Shown: piece after piece, positions 1 through 7,741 of the stretch
Layout: every line of letters starts with the position of its first letter
How positions within the stretch are numbered: the first letter of the stretch is position 1
Source: Streptomyces sp. Tu6071
Lineage (GTDB): Bacteria > Actinomycetota > Actinomycetes > Streptomycetales > Streptomycetaceae
Assembly (NCBI RefSeq): GCF_000213055.1
Contig: NZ_CM001165.1
Coordinates: 4,486,945 to 4,550,944, forward strand
DNA: 64,000 bases
Direction: 5' to 3'
Program-made: the position numbers and the translations under genes
The notes under the pieces: model-generated
What the model saw: only the letters and a program-made list of their open reading frames with translations
Told to the model about the DNA's origin: nothing
Databases searched by the model: none

Positions 1-1
1 C

Positions 2-364
2 GTGACGACGGGCGGCACCGGGCTCACGCCCACCGACCTCACGCCCGAGGCGACACGCGCCCTCCTGGACCGCGAGATCCCGGGCGTCGCCGAGGCGATC
101 CGCGCCGAGGGGCTCGGCAAGGTCCCGAGCGCCGCGCTCTCGCGCGGGCTCGCCGGGGTCGCGGGGACGACCCTCGTCGTGAACCTGCCGGGCTCCACGG
201 GCGGGGTCCGCGACGGACTCGCCGTCCTGGAGCGCTGGCTGCCGCACGCCGTCGACCAGATCCACGGCGGCGACCACCGCCCGGCACCGGGGCAGACCGG
301 TGCCGGCACCCACCCGGGGCCGGGCACCTCCGGCCCCGCCGAGAACGCCGGGAGCCCGAGCTGA
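2..364 (+). CDS. MogA/MoaB-family molybdopterin-binding protein, 3' part
   Basis: This is the C-terminal part of a gene that begins before the window. It opens directly in the family motif TTGGTGLTPTDLTPEAT, which lines the molybdopterin-binding site of MogA/MoaB/gephyrin-type domains. NLPGSTGG follows about 60 residues later, also a conserved loop of this fold. In the family these domains adenylylate or bind molybdopterin during cofactor synthesis. The last 25 residues are a Gly/Pro-rich tail. A GNAT gene starts 27 bases downstream and sepX follows. That linkage is notable because gephyrin-like proteins are reported partners of the SepX/GlpR membrane protein. Whether the missing N-terminus carries a MoaC domain, as in some actinobacteria, cannot be seen. 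Confidence 0.85.
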   Translation: MTTGGTGLTPTDLTPEATRALLDREIPGVAEAIRAEGLGKVPSAALSRGLAGVAGTTLVVNLPGSTGGVRDGLAVLERWLPHAVDQIHGGDHRPAPGQTGAGTHPGPGTSGPAENAGSPS

Positions 365-390
365 ACGGGTATCTGTCCACGTGGCCCGTC

Positions 391-1065
391 GTGCTGACGG
401 AGGGCGACGTGACCCTGCGCCCGATAAGACAGCGCGACCAGAGCGCCTGGCGCGAGGTCAACCGGCGCAACCGCGACTGGCTGCGCCCCTGGGAGGCGAC
501 GATCCCGCCCCCGACCCCCTCGGGTCCCATCACGCACCGCCCGACCTACCGCCAGATGGTGCGGCACCTGCGCACGGAGGCGAAGGCGGGCCGCATGCTG
601 CCCTTCGTCATCGAGTACCAGGGGCGCCTGGTGGGCCAGTTGACGGTCGCCGGGGTCACCTGGGGCTCGATGTGCTCGGCGCACGTCGGGTACTGGGTCG
701 ATCAGGACATCGCCGGACGGGGCGTCATGCCGACCGCCGTGGCGCTCGCGGTCGACCACTGTTTCTTCCGCATGGGCCTGCACCGCATCGAGGTCTGCAT
801 CCGCCCCGAGAACGGACCGAGCCGCCGCGTCGTGGAGAAACTCGGCTTTCGCGAGGAGGGCCTGCGCCCCCGTTATCTGCACATCGACGGCGGCTGGCGC
901 GACCATCTCGTCTTCGCGCTGACGGCGGAGGAAGTACCGCACGGCTTGCTGACCCGGTGGCGGTCCCGGCGCAGCTCACAGGGGGAGCGGCGGGGCGACG
1001 GACGGGGTGACGCGCGAGGTGAGGCGCGGGGCGAGCGGGGGGAATGGAAAAGCCCCTCCTCGTAA
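391..1065 (+). CDS. GNAT family N-acetyltransferase (RimJ/RimL type)
   Basis: The 224-residue protein starts TEGDVTLRPIRQRD, the usual first strand of RimJ/RimL-like acetyltransferases. The acetyl-CoA loop is around residues 105-125 (GYWVDQDIAGRGVMPTAVAL), and the family pattern N-x-x-S-x-R-V-x-E-K-L-G-F is near residue 150. Such enzymes acetylate protein N-termini or small amines; the substrate here is unknown. The GTG at 391 is used because it directly precedes the domain; the frame stays open a little further upstream. The last 35 residues are Arg/Gly/Glu-rich and outside the domain. It sits between the MogA-like gene and sepX on the same strand. Confidence 0.85.
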   Translation: MLTEGDVTLRPIRQRDQSAWREVNRRNRDWLRPWEATIPPPTPSGPITHRPTYRQMVRHLRTEAKAGRMLPFVIEYQGRLVGQLTVAGVTWGSMCSAHVGYWVDQDIAGRGVMPTAVALAVDHCFFRMGLHRIEVCIRPENGPSRRVVEKLGFREEGLRPRYLHIDGGWRDHLVFALTAEEVPHGLLTRWRSRRSSQGERRGDGRGDARGEARGERGEWKSPSS

Positions 1066-1230
1066 TTCGAAAAGTTATTCGAATGGAAGGGTGATCTGAT
1101 CCTTACATACCATTCATGCCTTTCCGCTGATCGGATCGTTCCTAAAAATGCCCGTGTTATCAGTCGGTTCGTGCGACACACCGACTCAATTGGCGGATCG
1201 CCCGGCGAAAACCCCTCTACCGTGTGAGAG
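1066..1230 (+). promoter_or_regulatory. AT-rich sepX leader / promoter region
   Basis: These 165 bases are far richer in A+T than anything nearby. They begin with a repeat pair, ATTCGAA (1065-1071) and TTCGAAT (1078-1084), which reads as both a direct and an inverted repeat. A GACAC pentamer lies at about 1173-1177; GACAC is the core reported for the sporulation regulator WhiA, but a pentamer is weak evidence. No clear -35/-10 pair could be assigned. Confidence 0.45.
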
Positions 1231-2664
1231 GTGAGCAGCAGTGGCCTCATTTACGCAGTCATCGTCGGGGCCTGGGCGGCCTATCTGGTGCCCATGTGGC
1301 TCCGCAGGCAGGACGAGCTGAACGAGGCCCGTCCGACGGAACGTTTCAGTACCGCCATCCGGTTGCTGTCCGGACGCGCGGGAATGGAACGCCGTTACGC
1401 CAAGGAGCTGCGGGAGCGCGCCCCGGGCGAACCGGCGCAGGCCCTCGCGGGCGAAGCGGAGCCGACCGAATCGGTCGACGTCCGCGCCTTCGCCGCGCCC
1501 AGGACCGTGCTGCGCGAGACCCCGCAGCAGCCGCCCGCCGCCCCGCACCCCGCCTCGCCCGGCCCTTCGCCCGCCGCGTCGTCGCCCCCGGAGGCCGTGC
1601 GCGAGCCGGTCGCCGAGGAGCCGCGCGGACGCGAGCAGACCCGGCACGCTGAGGCGGCACGGGTCCCGGCGGAGCCCGAGGCGGTGCGGGATGAGCGGCC
1701 TCGTACCGTGTGGAGCCCGGGTGCCGCCGAAGTGCAGGCGCGTGCCCGCCGCACCCGCGTGCTCGCCCGCCGCCGGCGCACCACCGTGCTGCTCTTCCTC
1801 GTCTTCACGCTCGGCTCGGTCGCCGCGGCCGTGTGGGGGCTCGGCTTCCTGTGGGTGCCCGCAGTCCCGGCCGTGCTGCTCAGCTCGTACATCGCCTACC
1901 TGCGCGGCCAGGAACGCCGCCGCTTCGCCTACACGATGGACCGCCGCCGCGCCGAGGACGCCGCCGCCCGCCTGCGCGACCACGGCCGCGGCGAACGGAC
2001 CGAGGATCACGCCCCGGCGGCTGAACGGCATCACGCGGCCGAACGGCATCCGGCGGCCGAGCGGCGCCCTGGCCCTGACCGCCGTCCCGCGCCTGACCGC
2101 CGTCCCGCGCCCGACCGCCGCCAGGCTCCCGAGCGGCGGCCCGCCCACGAAGGGCGTTCGGCGCCCGAGCGTCGTCCGGCGCCCGAGCGTCGCCCCGCGG
2201 CCGACGACCGTCCGACCGAGCCGGTGGCTCCGCAGCCCGACGCGTCCGCGCGCCGCGCCGCCGCCGAGGAGGCGCGGCGGCCCGAGCCCGCCGGGCACCC
2301 CGACGCCTCCGCGCTCGCCGCGGGCCGCCGCGCCCTGGTGGAGCAGACGGACCACGCGGAGTGGGTCGACCAGCAGCGCGCCCCGGGCAGGGAGCCGCGC
2401 GGCGCGGGCTGGGATCCGGTACCCGTCCCCCTGCCGACGTACGTGACCGCGCCCGTCGCCCCGCGCGCGACCCAGGACGTCGACCTGGGCGCCCCCGACG
2501 TCTGGTCCTCCGCCCGCTCCACCTCCGCGGAACCCACTCCGCGGCCGGAGCCCGAGCAGCCCGTCGAGTCCCGTCCTTCGCGCCGCACGCGCGGGCGCCG
2601 CCGCAACACCCCGCTCTTCGACCAGTACGAGGAGAAGCCCCCGCGCCGCGCGGCGGGCGAGTGA
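1231..2664 (+). CDS. sepX: SepX/GlpR-like cell-division membrane protein
   Basis: The 477-residue protein begins with a membrane segment (about residues 4-24) followed by PMWLRRQDELNEARPTERF, a start I recognise from the actinobacterial protein called SepX in Streptomyces and GlpR in corynebacteria. A second hydrophobic hairpin lies at about residues 184-226. The rest is low-complexity and probably cytoplasmic, with tandem RRPAPD/RRPAPE hexapeptides at about residues 270-325. In Streptomyces SepX supports cross-wall formation and sporulation septation. The GTG at 1231 follows GAGAG. The upstream MogA-type gene fits the known link with gephyrin-like Glp proteins. The Arg-rich repeat tract is probably length-variable. 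Confidence 0.8.
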   Translation: MSSSGLIYAVIVGAWAAYLVPMWLRRQDELNEARPTERFSTAIRLLSGRAGMERRYAKELRERAPGEPAQALAGEAEPTESVDVRAFAAPRTVLRETPQQPPAAPHPASPGPSPAASSPPEAVREPVAEEPRGREQTRHAEAARVPAEPEAVRDERPRTVWSPGAAEVQARARRTRVLARRRRTTVLLFLVFTLGSVAAAVWGLGFLWVPAVPAVLLSSYIAYLRGQERRRFAYTMDRRRAEDAAARLRDHGRGERTEDHAPAAERHHAAERHPAAERRPGPDRRPAPDRRPAPDRRQAPERRPAHEGRSAPERRPAPERRPAADDRPTEPVAPQPDASARRAAAEEARRPEPAGHPDASALAAGRRALVEQTDHAEWVDQQRAPGREPRGAGWDPVPVPLPTYVTAPVAPRATQDVDLGAPDVWSSARSTSAEPTPRPEPEQPVESRPSRRTRGRRRNTPLFDQYEEKPPRRAAGE

Positions 2665-2711
2665 GCCGGTGACCGCGCCGGGGCTCCTGACCTGTGCGGA
2701 ACGGATTACCG

Positions 2712-2731
2712 AGCACCCCTTCGGGGGTGCT
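2712..2731 (+). terminator. UUCG-loop hairpin after sepX
   Basis: A perfect 8-bp stem (AGCACCCC / GGGGTGCT) closes a TTCG loop, 48 bases after the sepX stop. TAGAGT (2731-2736), a good -10 hexamer, begins at the last base of the stem and probably belongs to the tRNA promoter, with a start near 2743. Confidence 0.6.
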
Positions 2732-2750
2732 AGAGTTTCACTCGTCGCAA

Positions 2751-2824
2751 GGGCCTGTGGCGCAGTCCGGTAGCGCACCTCGTTCGCATCGAGGGGGTCA
2801 GGGGTTCGAATCCCCTCAGGTCCA
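2751..2824 (+). tRNA. tRNA-Ala(CGC)
   Basis: A complete cloverleaf can be folded. The acceptor stem is GGGCCTG / CAGGTCC with one G-U pair, the D stem is GCGC/GCGC, and the anticodon stem is CCTCG/CGAGG around the loop TTCGCAT. The T arm contains the GGTTCGAATCC consensus. The anticodon at 2785-2787 is CGC, reading GCG alanine codons, which are abundant in this genome. The discriminator base is A2824 and the CCA end is not encoded. Confidence 0.93.
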
Positions 2825-4096
2825 CAGACAACTGTTCCCGAGTTCGCTCGGGAAGGGTTCACGAGATCCCGTCCGATCTGATGATCGGGCGGGATCTTTT
2901 GCGTGTGCGGGGCCTCGCGTGTGCGGGGCCCTTGCCCGTGTGGGGTCTTTTCCTGTGCGGGGTTGTTCGGCGTGCTGGTCGGGTCCGGGTGGCCGGGGCC
3001 TTCCCGCGAGGGTGTCAGTGCGCGCTCTCGTCGTAGCCCGGCTTGTCGTCCTTGTCGGGGCGGCGGGGGAGAGGCCGGAGAGGCGGGAGCGGGCCTTGCT
3101 CGTGAGGCTGTTGGCCTCGCCGGCCAAGTCGGTGGCGAGGCGCATGAGGGGGTCCTTGCTGGTGCGTACGTCGTGGGCGTAGGCGCTCGCGGACTGGCGG
3201 AAGGACTCGCCGATCTTGGCGCTCGCGTCCTCCTCGCGGTGGGGGTAGTGGCCGTCCATGAGGCGCTGGTAGTCGCGGGTCGCGGCCCAGCGGTGCAGTT
3301 CGGCGGCGCGGACCGTGGTGAAGGGGTGCGAGCGGGGCAGCACGTTGAGGATCTTGAGCACCGAGTCGCGCAGGTCGCCGCCCGCCTCGTACTCCTCGGC
3401 CTGGCGCAGGAAAGCGGCGGTGTTCATCTCGGACAGGTGCTTGCCGCCCGCGAGCTTCATGAGGCCGCGCAGCGAAGCGTCCAGATCCTGGCCGACGAGG
3501 AGCCCGGCGCGGTCGGCGGACAGCTCCGACTTGCGGAACCACTCGCGCAGCGCGGCGACGAGCGCGTTGATCGCCACGCCGCCCAGCGGTATCCACGCCA
3601 CTTTCAGTGCCATGGTCGTCAGGAACAGCAGGATCGTGCGGTACACGGAGTGGCCGGAGAGCGCGTGCCCCACCTCGTGGCCGATGACGGCCCGCATCTC
3701 CTCCTCGTCGAGCAGCTCGACGAGGCCCGTCGTCAGCACGATGACGGGCTCGTCCATCCCCACGCACATCGCCTGTGGTCGTGGGTCCTGCGTCACGAAG
3801 AGCGGCGGGAGACGCTCCACGTCGAGGATGCGGCAGGCGTCGACGGCCATCACGTGCAGGGAGGGGAACTGCTCCTCGTCCACCCGTACCGAGTCGGAGA
3901 GGTGGAGCAGGCGCAGGCTGCGCTCGGGGAGCATGCCGCTGAGCGCCTTGAAGACCGTGTCGAATCCGGTCAGGCGGCGCAGGGCGACGAGCGCCGAGCG
4001 GTCCGAGGGGTGCTCGTACGCCCGTGGTGAGATCCCCGGAAAGGGGCGGCGCACGCGCGCGGGCGCGCCTTCTTCTGCGTACCGGCCGTCGTTCAT
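2816..4096 (-). CDS. M48 family zinc metallopeptidase, probable 3' frameshift
   Basis: This is a membrane-associated M48 peptidase of the HtpX/Ste24 superfamily, thought to act in membrane-protein quality control. The zinc motif HEVGH is at residues 140-144, the downstream SELSADRAG helix with the third ligand is near 190-198, and hydrophobic segments lie at about 150-185. The ATG at 4096 is used. The sequence agrees with the family up to about residue 340, then turns into an atypical Arg/Pro/Thr tail that runs antisense into the 3' end of the tRNA. A one-base shift in the CCCCC run at 3065-3069 would instead give the tail PRRPDKDDKPGYDESAH and a stop at 3015, with near-perfect GC3 codon use. 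The true end is therefore probably 3015. Confidence 0.8.
   Translation of the reverse strand: MNDGRYAEEGAPARVRRPFPGISPRAYEHPSDRSALVALRRLTGFDTVFKALSGMLPERSLRLLHLSDSVRVDEEQFPSLHVMAVDACRILDVERLPPLFVTQDPRPQAMCVGMDEPVIVLTTGLVELLDEEEMRAVIGHEVGHALSGHSVYRTILLFLTTMALKVAWIPLGGVAINALVAALREWFRKSELSADRAGLLVGQDLDASLRGLMKLAGGKHLSEMNTAAFLRQAEEYEAGGDLRDSVLKILNVLPRSHPFTTVRAAELHRWAATRDYQRLMDGHYPHREEDASAKIGESFRQSASAYAHDVRTSKDPLMRLATDLAGEANSLTSKARSRLSGLSPAAPTRTTSRATTRARTDTLAGRPRPPGPDQHAEQPRTGKDPTRARAPHTRGPAHAKDPARSSDRTGSREPFPSELGNSCLWT
2864..2900 (+). terminator. Terminator after tRNA-Ala
   Basis: A 15-bp stem (AGATCCCGTCCGATC paired with 2883-2897, one G-U pair) with a 4-base loop is followed by TTTT. Just before it, at 2835-2854, is an 8-bp UUCG hairpin (TTCCCGAG / CTCGGGAA). 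The pair looks like a strong intrinsic terminator for the tRNA transcript and may also stop the convergent M48 gene. Confidence 0.75.
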
Positions 4097-4140
4097 CGTG
4101 CTCCCCCGTGTCACGCCCCGGCCGCCAGGAACCCCACGTC

Positions 4141-4308
4141 CCCGGCGTGCCCACACCCTAGGCGACGGGTCCGACAAAGGGGTACGGGCCGGACGCGGCG
4201 GCCGCCGCCGAGGGCGCCCGGCTGACATTGGTCTGCCCTGTGACGTGCGGGTTTCTCCTAATCAGGAGCCTTTGTCGGTGGGGGACTTTAGGGTGGGGGC
4301 ACTTCGGG
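4141..4308. promoter_or_regulatory. Divergent pair of identical bipartite elements
   Basis: The element CCTTTGTCGG - N10 - TAGGGTG - N - GGGCAC - N2 - CGGG occurs twice in opposite directions: on the minus strand at 4180-4141, facing the M48 gene, and on the plus strand at 4269-4308, facing the small gene at 4459. All spacings are identical. TAGGGT resembles an HrdB-type -10 box, but the CCTTTGTCGG block is too close to be a standard -35. A shared activator or an alternative sigma factor is possible. The rest of 4097-4458 shows no other gene. Confidence 0.6.
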
Positions 4309-4458
4309 CGGTCCGCGGGTGCGGGGCGCCGGGCGGTGGGGCTCGGCCGCTGGTGGTCTGTCCGGCGCCCGCCGTTCTCCCTACGGTGGGACGACGTAGG
4401 AGAGCCGGTCCAGGCAACGGGCTCCGGCACGGTTTCCGGCATGGGGGAAGAGGTAGCG

Positions 4459-4941
4459 ATGGACGTGAGTCTGCTGGCCGGTGAGGGGGCGAGCGCGCTC
4501 GTCGGTCTGATGGTCGCCGACGGGTGGACGGCCGTCAGGGAGCGGGTGGCGCGGTTCTTCTCGCGCGGGGACGACGGCGCGGGGGAGGTGGAGCGGGTCG
4601 AGGCCGAGCTGGAGGAGGCGCGGGCGGATCTCGTGGACGCGGGCGAGGACCGTGAGATCGCCGAGGACGTCGAGGCGGCGTGGCGGCTGCGGTTCCGCCG
4701 GGCGTTGCGCGAGCACCCGGAGGCTGCGGGCGAGTTGCGCGCCCTGCTCGACGAACTGGCGCCGGAGCGGAGCCGTACGGGGAGCGGCGACACGTACAAC
4801 TCGGTGAGCGGCACCGTGCACGGCGGCCTAGTCGTGCAGGGGCGGGACTTCGGCACCACGACCATCGGGTTTCCGCGGTCGGCGCCGCGGGGGGATGGCG
4901 GCGGGGGTGAGGGAGACGGAAGGGGGTGGTCCGGCAGCTGA
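4459..4941 (+). CDS. Small protein with C-terminal amyloid-signalling-like motif
   Basis: This 160-residue protein is unrecognised by name. It starts at the ATG at 4459, behind GGAAGAGG; the frame stays open upstream, but that part has poor codon use. An N-terminal helical stretch (LLAGEGASALVGLMVADGW) leads into an acidic, coiled-coil-like helical region at about residues 45-105. Near residue 114 comes NSVSGTVHGGLVVQGRDF. The N-x-x-S-G-x-V-x-G-x-x-V-Q-x-x pattern is what is seen in bacterial amyloid signalling (BASS, PP/RHIM-like) motifs. In other loci these couple receptors to effectors by templated aggregation. No NTPase or toxin partner lies next to it. The last 25 residues are Gly-rich. 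Confidence 0.6.
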   Translation: MDVSLLAGEGASALVGLMVADGWTAVRERVARFFSRGDDGAGEVERVEAELEEARADLVDAGEDREIAEDVEAAWRLRFRRALREHPEAAGELRALLDELAPERSRTGSGDTYNSVSGTVHGGLVVQGRDFGTTTIGFPRSAPRGDGGGGEGDGRGWSGS

Positions 4942-4959
4942 CGGTGGGCGGTGCGGGGC

Positions 4960-5005
4960 GCCGGAGGGTGATGCGGGTTTCCGCCGGAGGGTGATGCGGG
5001 TTCCC
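4960..5005. repeat. 23-bp tandem duplication
   Basis: Two near-perfect copies of a 23-bp unit (GCCGGAGGGTGATGCGGGTT plus three bases) lie side by side at 4960 and 4983, and a decayed third copy follows near 5030-5075. They fill most of the 180-bp gap between two convergent genes. Confidence 0.7.
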
Positions 5006-5123
5006 GCCGTGGAGCGAGGAGGCCCGGCGGAGCGGGACGTGGGCTGGAGGTGACGCGGGCCCGGAGGGTAGCGCGGGGCTCGGGTGTGGTGCGGTCTCCG
5101 GGGCGGCGCGCGGACCGTCGCCG

Positions 5124-5609
5124 TCAGTGGTGGAGGGGCTTCACGTAGCAGAGGCTCGTGTCGTACTCGCGGTAGAGGCCGAACTTGGCGGGGGCCGGGG
5201 TGTAGCCGCTGGAGAGGTAGAGGGCGACGGCCTCGGGCTGCATCGTGCCGGTCTCCAGGACCATGCGCGTGCGACCGGCCTCGCGGGCGTCCTCCTCCAG
5301 GAGCGCGAGGATGCGGCGCGCGAGGCCGAGGCCACGGGCCTCGCGGACCACGTACATGCGCTTCAGCTCGGCGTCGCCGTCCGTGTACCCCTCCTCGCTG
5401 GTGTCCTGCCGCCGCCAGCCGCCGGTGGCGACGGGGCGTTCGCGCTCGTCGTAGGCGAGGAGGTAGAGGCCGCGCGGCGGGGTGAACATCGCCGCGTCCA
5501 GCGGGGTCATGTCGCCGTCGTCACCGTAGCGCTCGGCGTATTCGAGCTGGACCTGGTCGTTGAGCTTGACGGCGTCCGGGTGGTCGTACGGGACGGGGCG
5601 GATCTGCAT
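5124..5609 (-). CDS. GNAT family N-acetyltransferase
   Basis: A compact 161-residue GNAT enzyme. The substrate-side N-terminus is followed by the central strand ELKRMYVVREARGLGLARRIL, where R-G-L-G-L-A is the acetyl-CoA pyrophosphate loop (Q/R-x-x-G-x-G/A). The C-terminal Y-x-S-x-G-Y and KFGLY elements are also typical. The ATG at 5609 starts MQIRPVPYDHPDA, as in many Streptomyces homologues. The acceptor molecule cannot be told from sequence. It is divergent from the exonuclease III gene, and their starts are only 77 bases apart. Confidence 0.85.
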   Translation of the reverse strand: MQIRPVPYDHPDAVKLNDQVQLEYAERYGDDGDMTPLDAAMFTPPRGLYLLAYDERERPVATGGWRRQDTSEEGYTDGDAELKRMYVVREARGLGLARRILALLEEDAREAGRTRMVLETGTMQPEAVALYLSSGYTPAPAKFGLYREYDTSLCYVKPLHH

Positions 5610-5686
5610 GAGGATGATCGTACCGCTGGTCGCATCTGTGGATAACTCCGGACGAATGTCCGAGCGCGTGCTCTAGGGTTTTGAGT

Positions 5687-6490
5687 GTGCTGATCGTGAC
5701 GAGTGTGAACGTGAACGGGCTGCGTGCCGCGGCCAAGAAGGGCTTCACCGAGTGGCTGGCGGGTACCTCGGCGGACGTGCTGTGCCTCCAGGAGGTACGG
5801 GCCGAGGCCCACCAGCTGCCGGAGGAGGTGGCCCGCCCCGAGGGCTGGTTCAGCCTGCACGCGCCGGCCGCCGACAAGGGAAGGGCCGGGGTCTCGCTCT
5901 ACACGCGACGGGAGCCCGACCGGGTGCGGACGGGCTTCGGCAGCGCGGAGTTCGACGGCTCCGGGCGGTACGTGGAGGCGGACCTGCCGGGTGTGACGGT
6001 GGCGAGCCTGTACCTGCCGAGCGGTGAGGTGGGGACCGAGCGGCAGGAGCAGAAGTACCGCTTCATGGACGAGTTCCTCACCTACCTCAAGGAGCTGCGC
6101 GAGCGGGCGGCGGCGGAGGGGCGCGAGGTGCTGGTCTGCGGGGACTGGAACATCGCGCACACCGAGGCCGACCTGAAGAACTGGCGGGGCAACCGCAAGA
6201 ACGCGGGCTTCCTGCCGGAGGAGCGGGAGTGGCTGTCGCGGGTGCTCGACCCGGCGGACGGCGGCTACGTGGACGTGGTGCGCGCCCAGCACGCGGGGGT
6301 GGAGGGGCCCTACTCGTGGTGGTCGTACCGGGGGCGGGCCTTCGACAACGACACGGGGTGGCGGATCGACTACCACATGGCGAGCGCGGGGCTCGCCGGG
6401 CGGGCGCTGAAGGCGGAGGTGGAGAGGGCGGCGACGCACGAGGAGCGGTGGAGCGACCACGCGCCGGTGACGGTGACGTACGAGATGTGA
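5687..6490 (+). CDS. xthA: Exodeoxyribonuclease III
   Basis: This is an ExoIII/AP-endonuclease (EEP superfamily) for base-excision repair. It cuts DNA 5' of abasic sites and removes 3' blocking groups. Motifs are in order: SVNVNGLRAA at the start, LQEVRAE carrying the metal-binding Glu, SLYLPSG, the catalytic GDWNIAH, and the C-terminal WRIDYH and SDHAPV. The length of about 267 residues is normal. The GTG at 5687 is preferred because homologues begin just before TSVNVNG; a TTG two codons upstream is the alternative. A TAGGGTTTTGAGTGTG stretch right before the start suggests a short-leader or nearly leaderless mRNA. Confidence 0.92.
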   Translation: MLIVTSVNVNGLRAAAKKGFTEWLAGTSADVLCLQEVRAEAHQLPEEVARPEGWFSLHAPAADKGRAGVSLYTRREPDRVRTGFGSAEFDGSGRYVEADLPGVTVASLYLPSGEVGTERQEQKYRFMDEFLTYLKELRERAAAEGREVLVCGDWNIAHTEADLKNWRGNRKNAGFLPEEREWLSRVLDPADGGYVDVVRAQHAGVEGPYSWWSYRGRAFDNDTGWRIDYHMASAGLAGRALKAEVERAATHEERWSDHAPVTVTYEM

Positions 6491-6659
6491 GGAGGGGGTG
6501 GGAGAGGGGGAGGGAGGAGAGGGGAAGAGCGGCTGGGGTGGCGGGTCGGGGTCCGGGGTCAGGGTCGGGTGGGGTTCGGTGCCTTGCCCGGGTACGGGGT
6601 TCGTCCGAGGTCGGGGGCGTCTTTCGGTTCGGGTGCGGAGGCGGGTTCGGTCGGTGTGG

Positions 6660-7616
6660 TCAGGCAGGAGGGGGTGAGGTGGGTGGGGTCTCGGGGGTGG
6701 GTCCGGCGGGGGCGTCGGGTTCGTGGTCCGGGGCCGGGTCGGTGAGGCGGCGGTCGAGGGCGAGGGAGAGTTCGGCGTCCACGACGGCTTTGGCGAGCGG
6801 GCGGAGTTTGGCGGAGTCGGTGGCGAGCGCGTGGGGGCGGAGGGTCTCCAGGAAGAGGGTGGCGAGGGCTTCGGCGTGGACGCGGACCTGGCGGCCGGCC
6901 TCCAGCACGGTGGCGAGCGGGACGCCCTCGCGGACCAGGGTCGTGGAGACGTCGAGGAGGCGGCGGCTGATGTGGACGATCGCGTCCCCGTCGACGGCGA
7001 GGTAGCCGAGGTCGAGCGCGGCGGCGAGGTTCTCCGGGGTGACCTCGCCCGCGAAGTGGTCAGCCAGTTCCTCGGGTGAGAGGCGGACCGGGGTCTCCTC
7101 CGTCGGGGTCTCGCCGACGCCGAGGACATCGGCGACGTCCCTGCCGTGCTCGAATGCTTCGGCGAGTTCGGCGATGCCGTTGAGGGTGTGGCCGCGGTCC
7201 AGGAGCGCCGCGATGGTGCGCAGGCGGGCGAGGTGGTGCTCGTTGTACCAGGCGATCCTGCCTTCGCGGCGGGGCGCGGCGAGCAGCTTGCGTTCGCGGT
7301 AGAAGCGCAGGGTGCGGGTCGTGATGCCGGCGGCCTCGGCCAGCTCGGCGGTGCGGTACTCCCTGGCTGGGGCTGGGGCTGGGGCTGGGGCTGGGGCTGG
7401 GGCCTGGACCTTGGCCTGGGTGGGGGCCGGGGGCGTCGCCGGGGTCGGGGCGGAGGTCGGGGTCGGTGTGTCTGCCGAGGGCGTCGCCTGGGTGGGGTCC
7501 GGGGCTGGGGTCGGCGTGCTTGCCCGGGGCGCCGCAGGGGTGGGGCCCGGTGCGGGGGTGGGCGCCGGGGTGGGCTTGGGTGCCGGGGTGGGCTCGGTCG
7601 TCGGGTGCTCGTCCAC
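6660..7616 (-). CDS. MerR family transcriptional regulator with Pro/Ala-repeat N-terminus
   Basis: The DNA-binding part is clear: [20 protein letters not shown] is the MerR winged helix-turn-helix, followed by [20 protein letters not shown] of the second wing and dimerisation helix. The C-terminal half is all-helical and has no Cys/His metal site, so the inducer is unknown. The roughly 95 residues before the HTH are Pro/Ala/Thr repeats, partly encoded by a (CTGGGG)6 hexanucleotide run at 7367-7402. The GTG at 7616 is one choice; the real start may be just before the HTH, near 7360. Repeat expansion of the 5' end is plausible. It is convergent with xthA and divergent from the cyclophilin gene. 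Confidence 0.75.
   Translation of the reverse strand: MDEHPTTEPTPAPKPTPAPTPAPGPTPAAPRASTPTPAPDPTQATPSADTPTPTSAPTPATPPAPTQAKVQAPAPAPAPAPAPAREYRTAELAEAAGITTRTLRFYRERKLLAAPRREGRIAWYNEHHLARLRTIAALLDRGHTLNGIAELAEAFEHGRDVADVLGVGETPTEETPVRLSPEELADHFAGEVTPENLAAALDLGYLAVDGDAIVHISRRLLDVSTTLVREGVPLATVLEAGRQVRVHAEALATLFLETLRPHALATDSAKLRPLAKAVVDAELSLALDRRLTDPAPDHEPDAPAGPTPETPPTSPPPA
7367..7402. repeat. (CTGGGG)6 microsatellite
   Basis: Six perfect tandem copies of CTGGGG, coding a (Pro-Ala)n run in the MerR gene on the other strand. Hexamer slippage keeps the reading frame, so the tract length can vary between strains without breaking the gene. The G-runs could also form a G-quadruplex. Confidence 0.9.
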
Positions 7617-7741
7617 GTGGCGCACCTTATGCGGGGTGGAGGGGTGGTGGAGGTGGGGCGGGGTGGGGGAGGGGGGAGGGGGCCCCACCCCCACGCTGGC
7701 ACAATGCGGGGATTGTTCCGGATGCACCGAAGGAGAGCCGT

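Noticed and set aside
2785..2789. tRNA anticodon read as CAT (Met)
   Set aside because: The 5-bp anticodon stem places CGC at positions 34-36; CAT would need a shifted loop.
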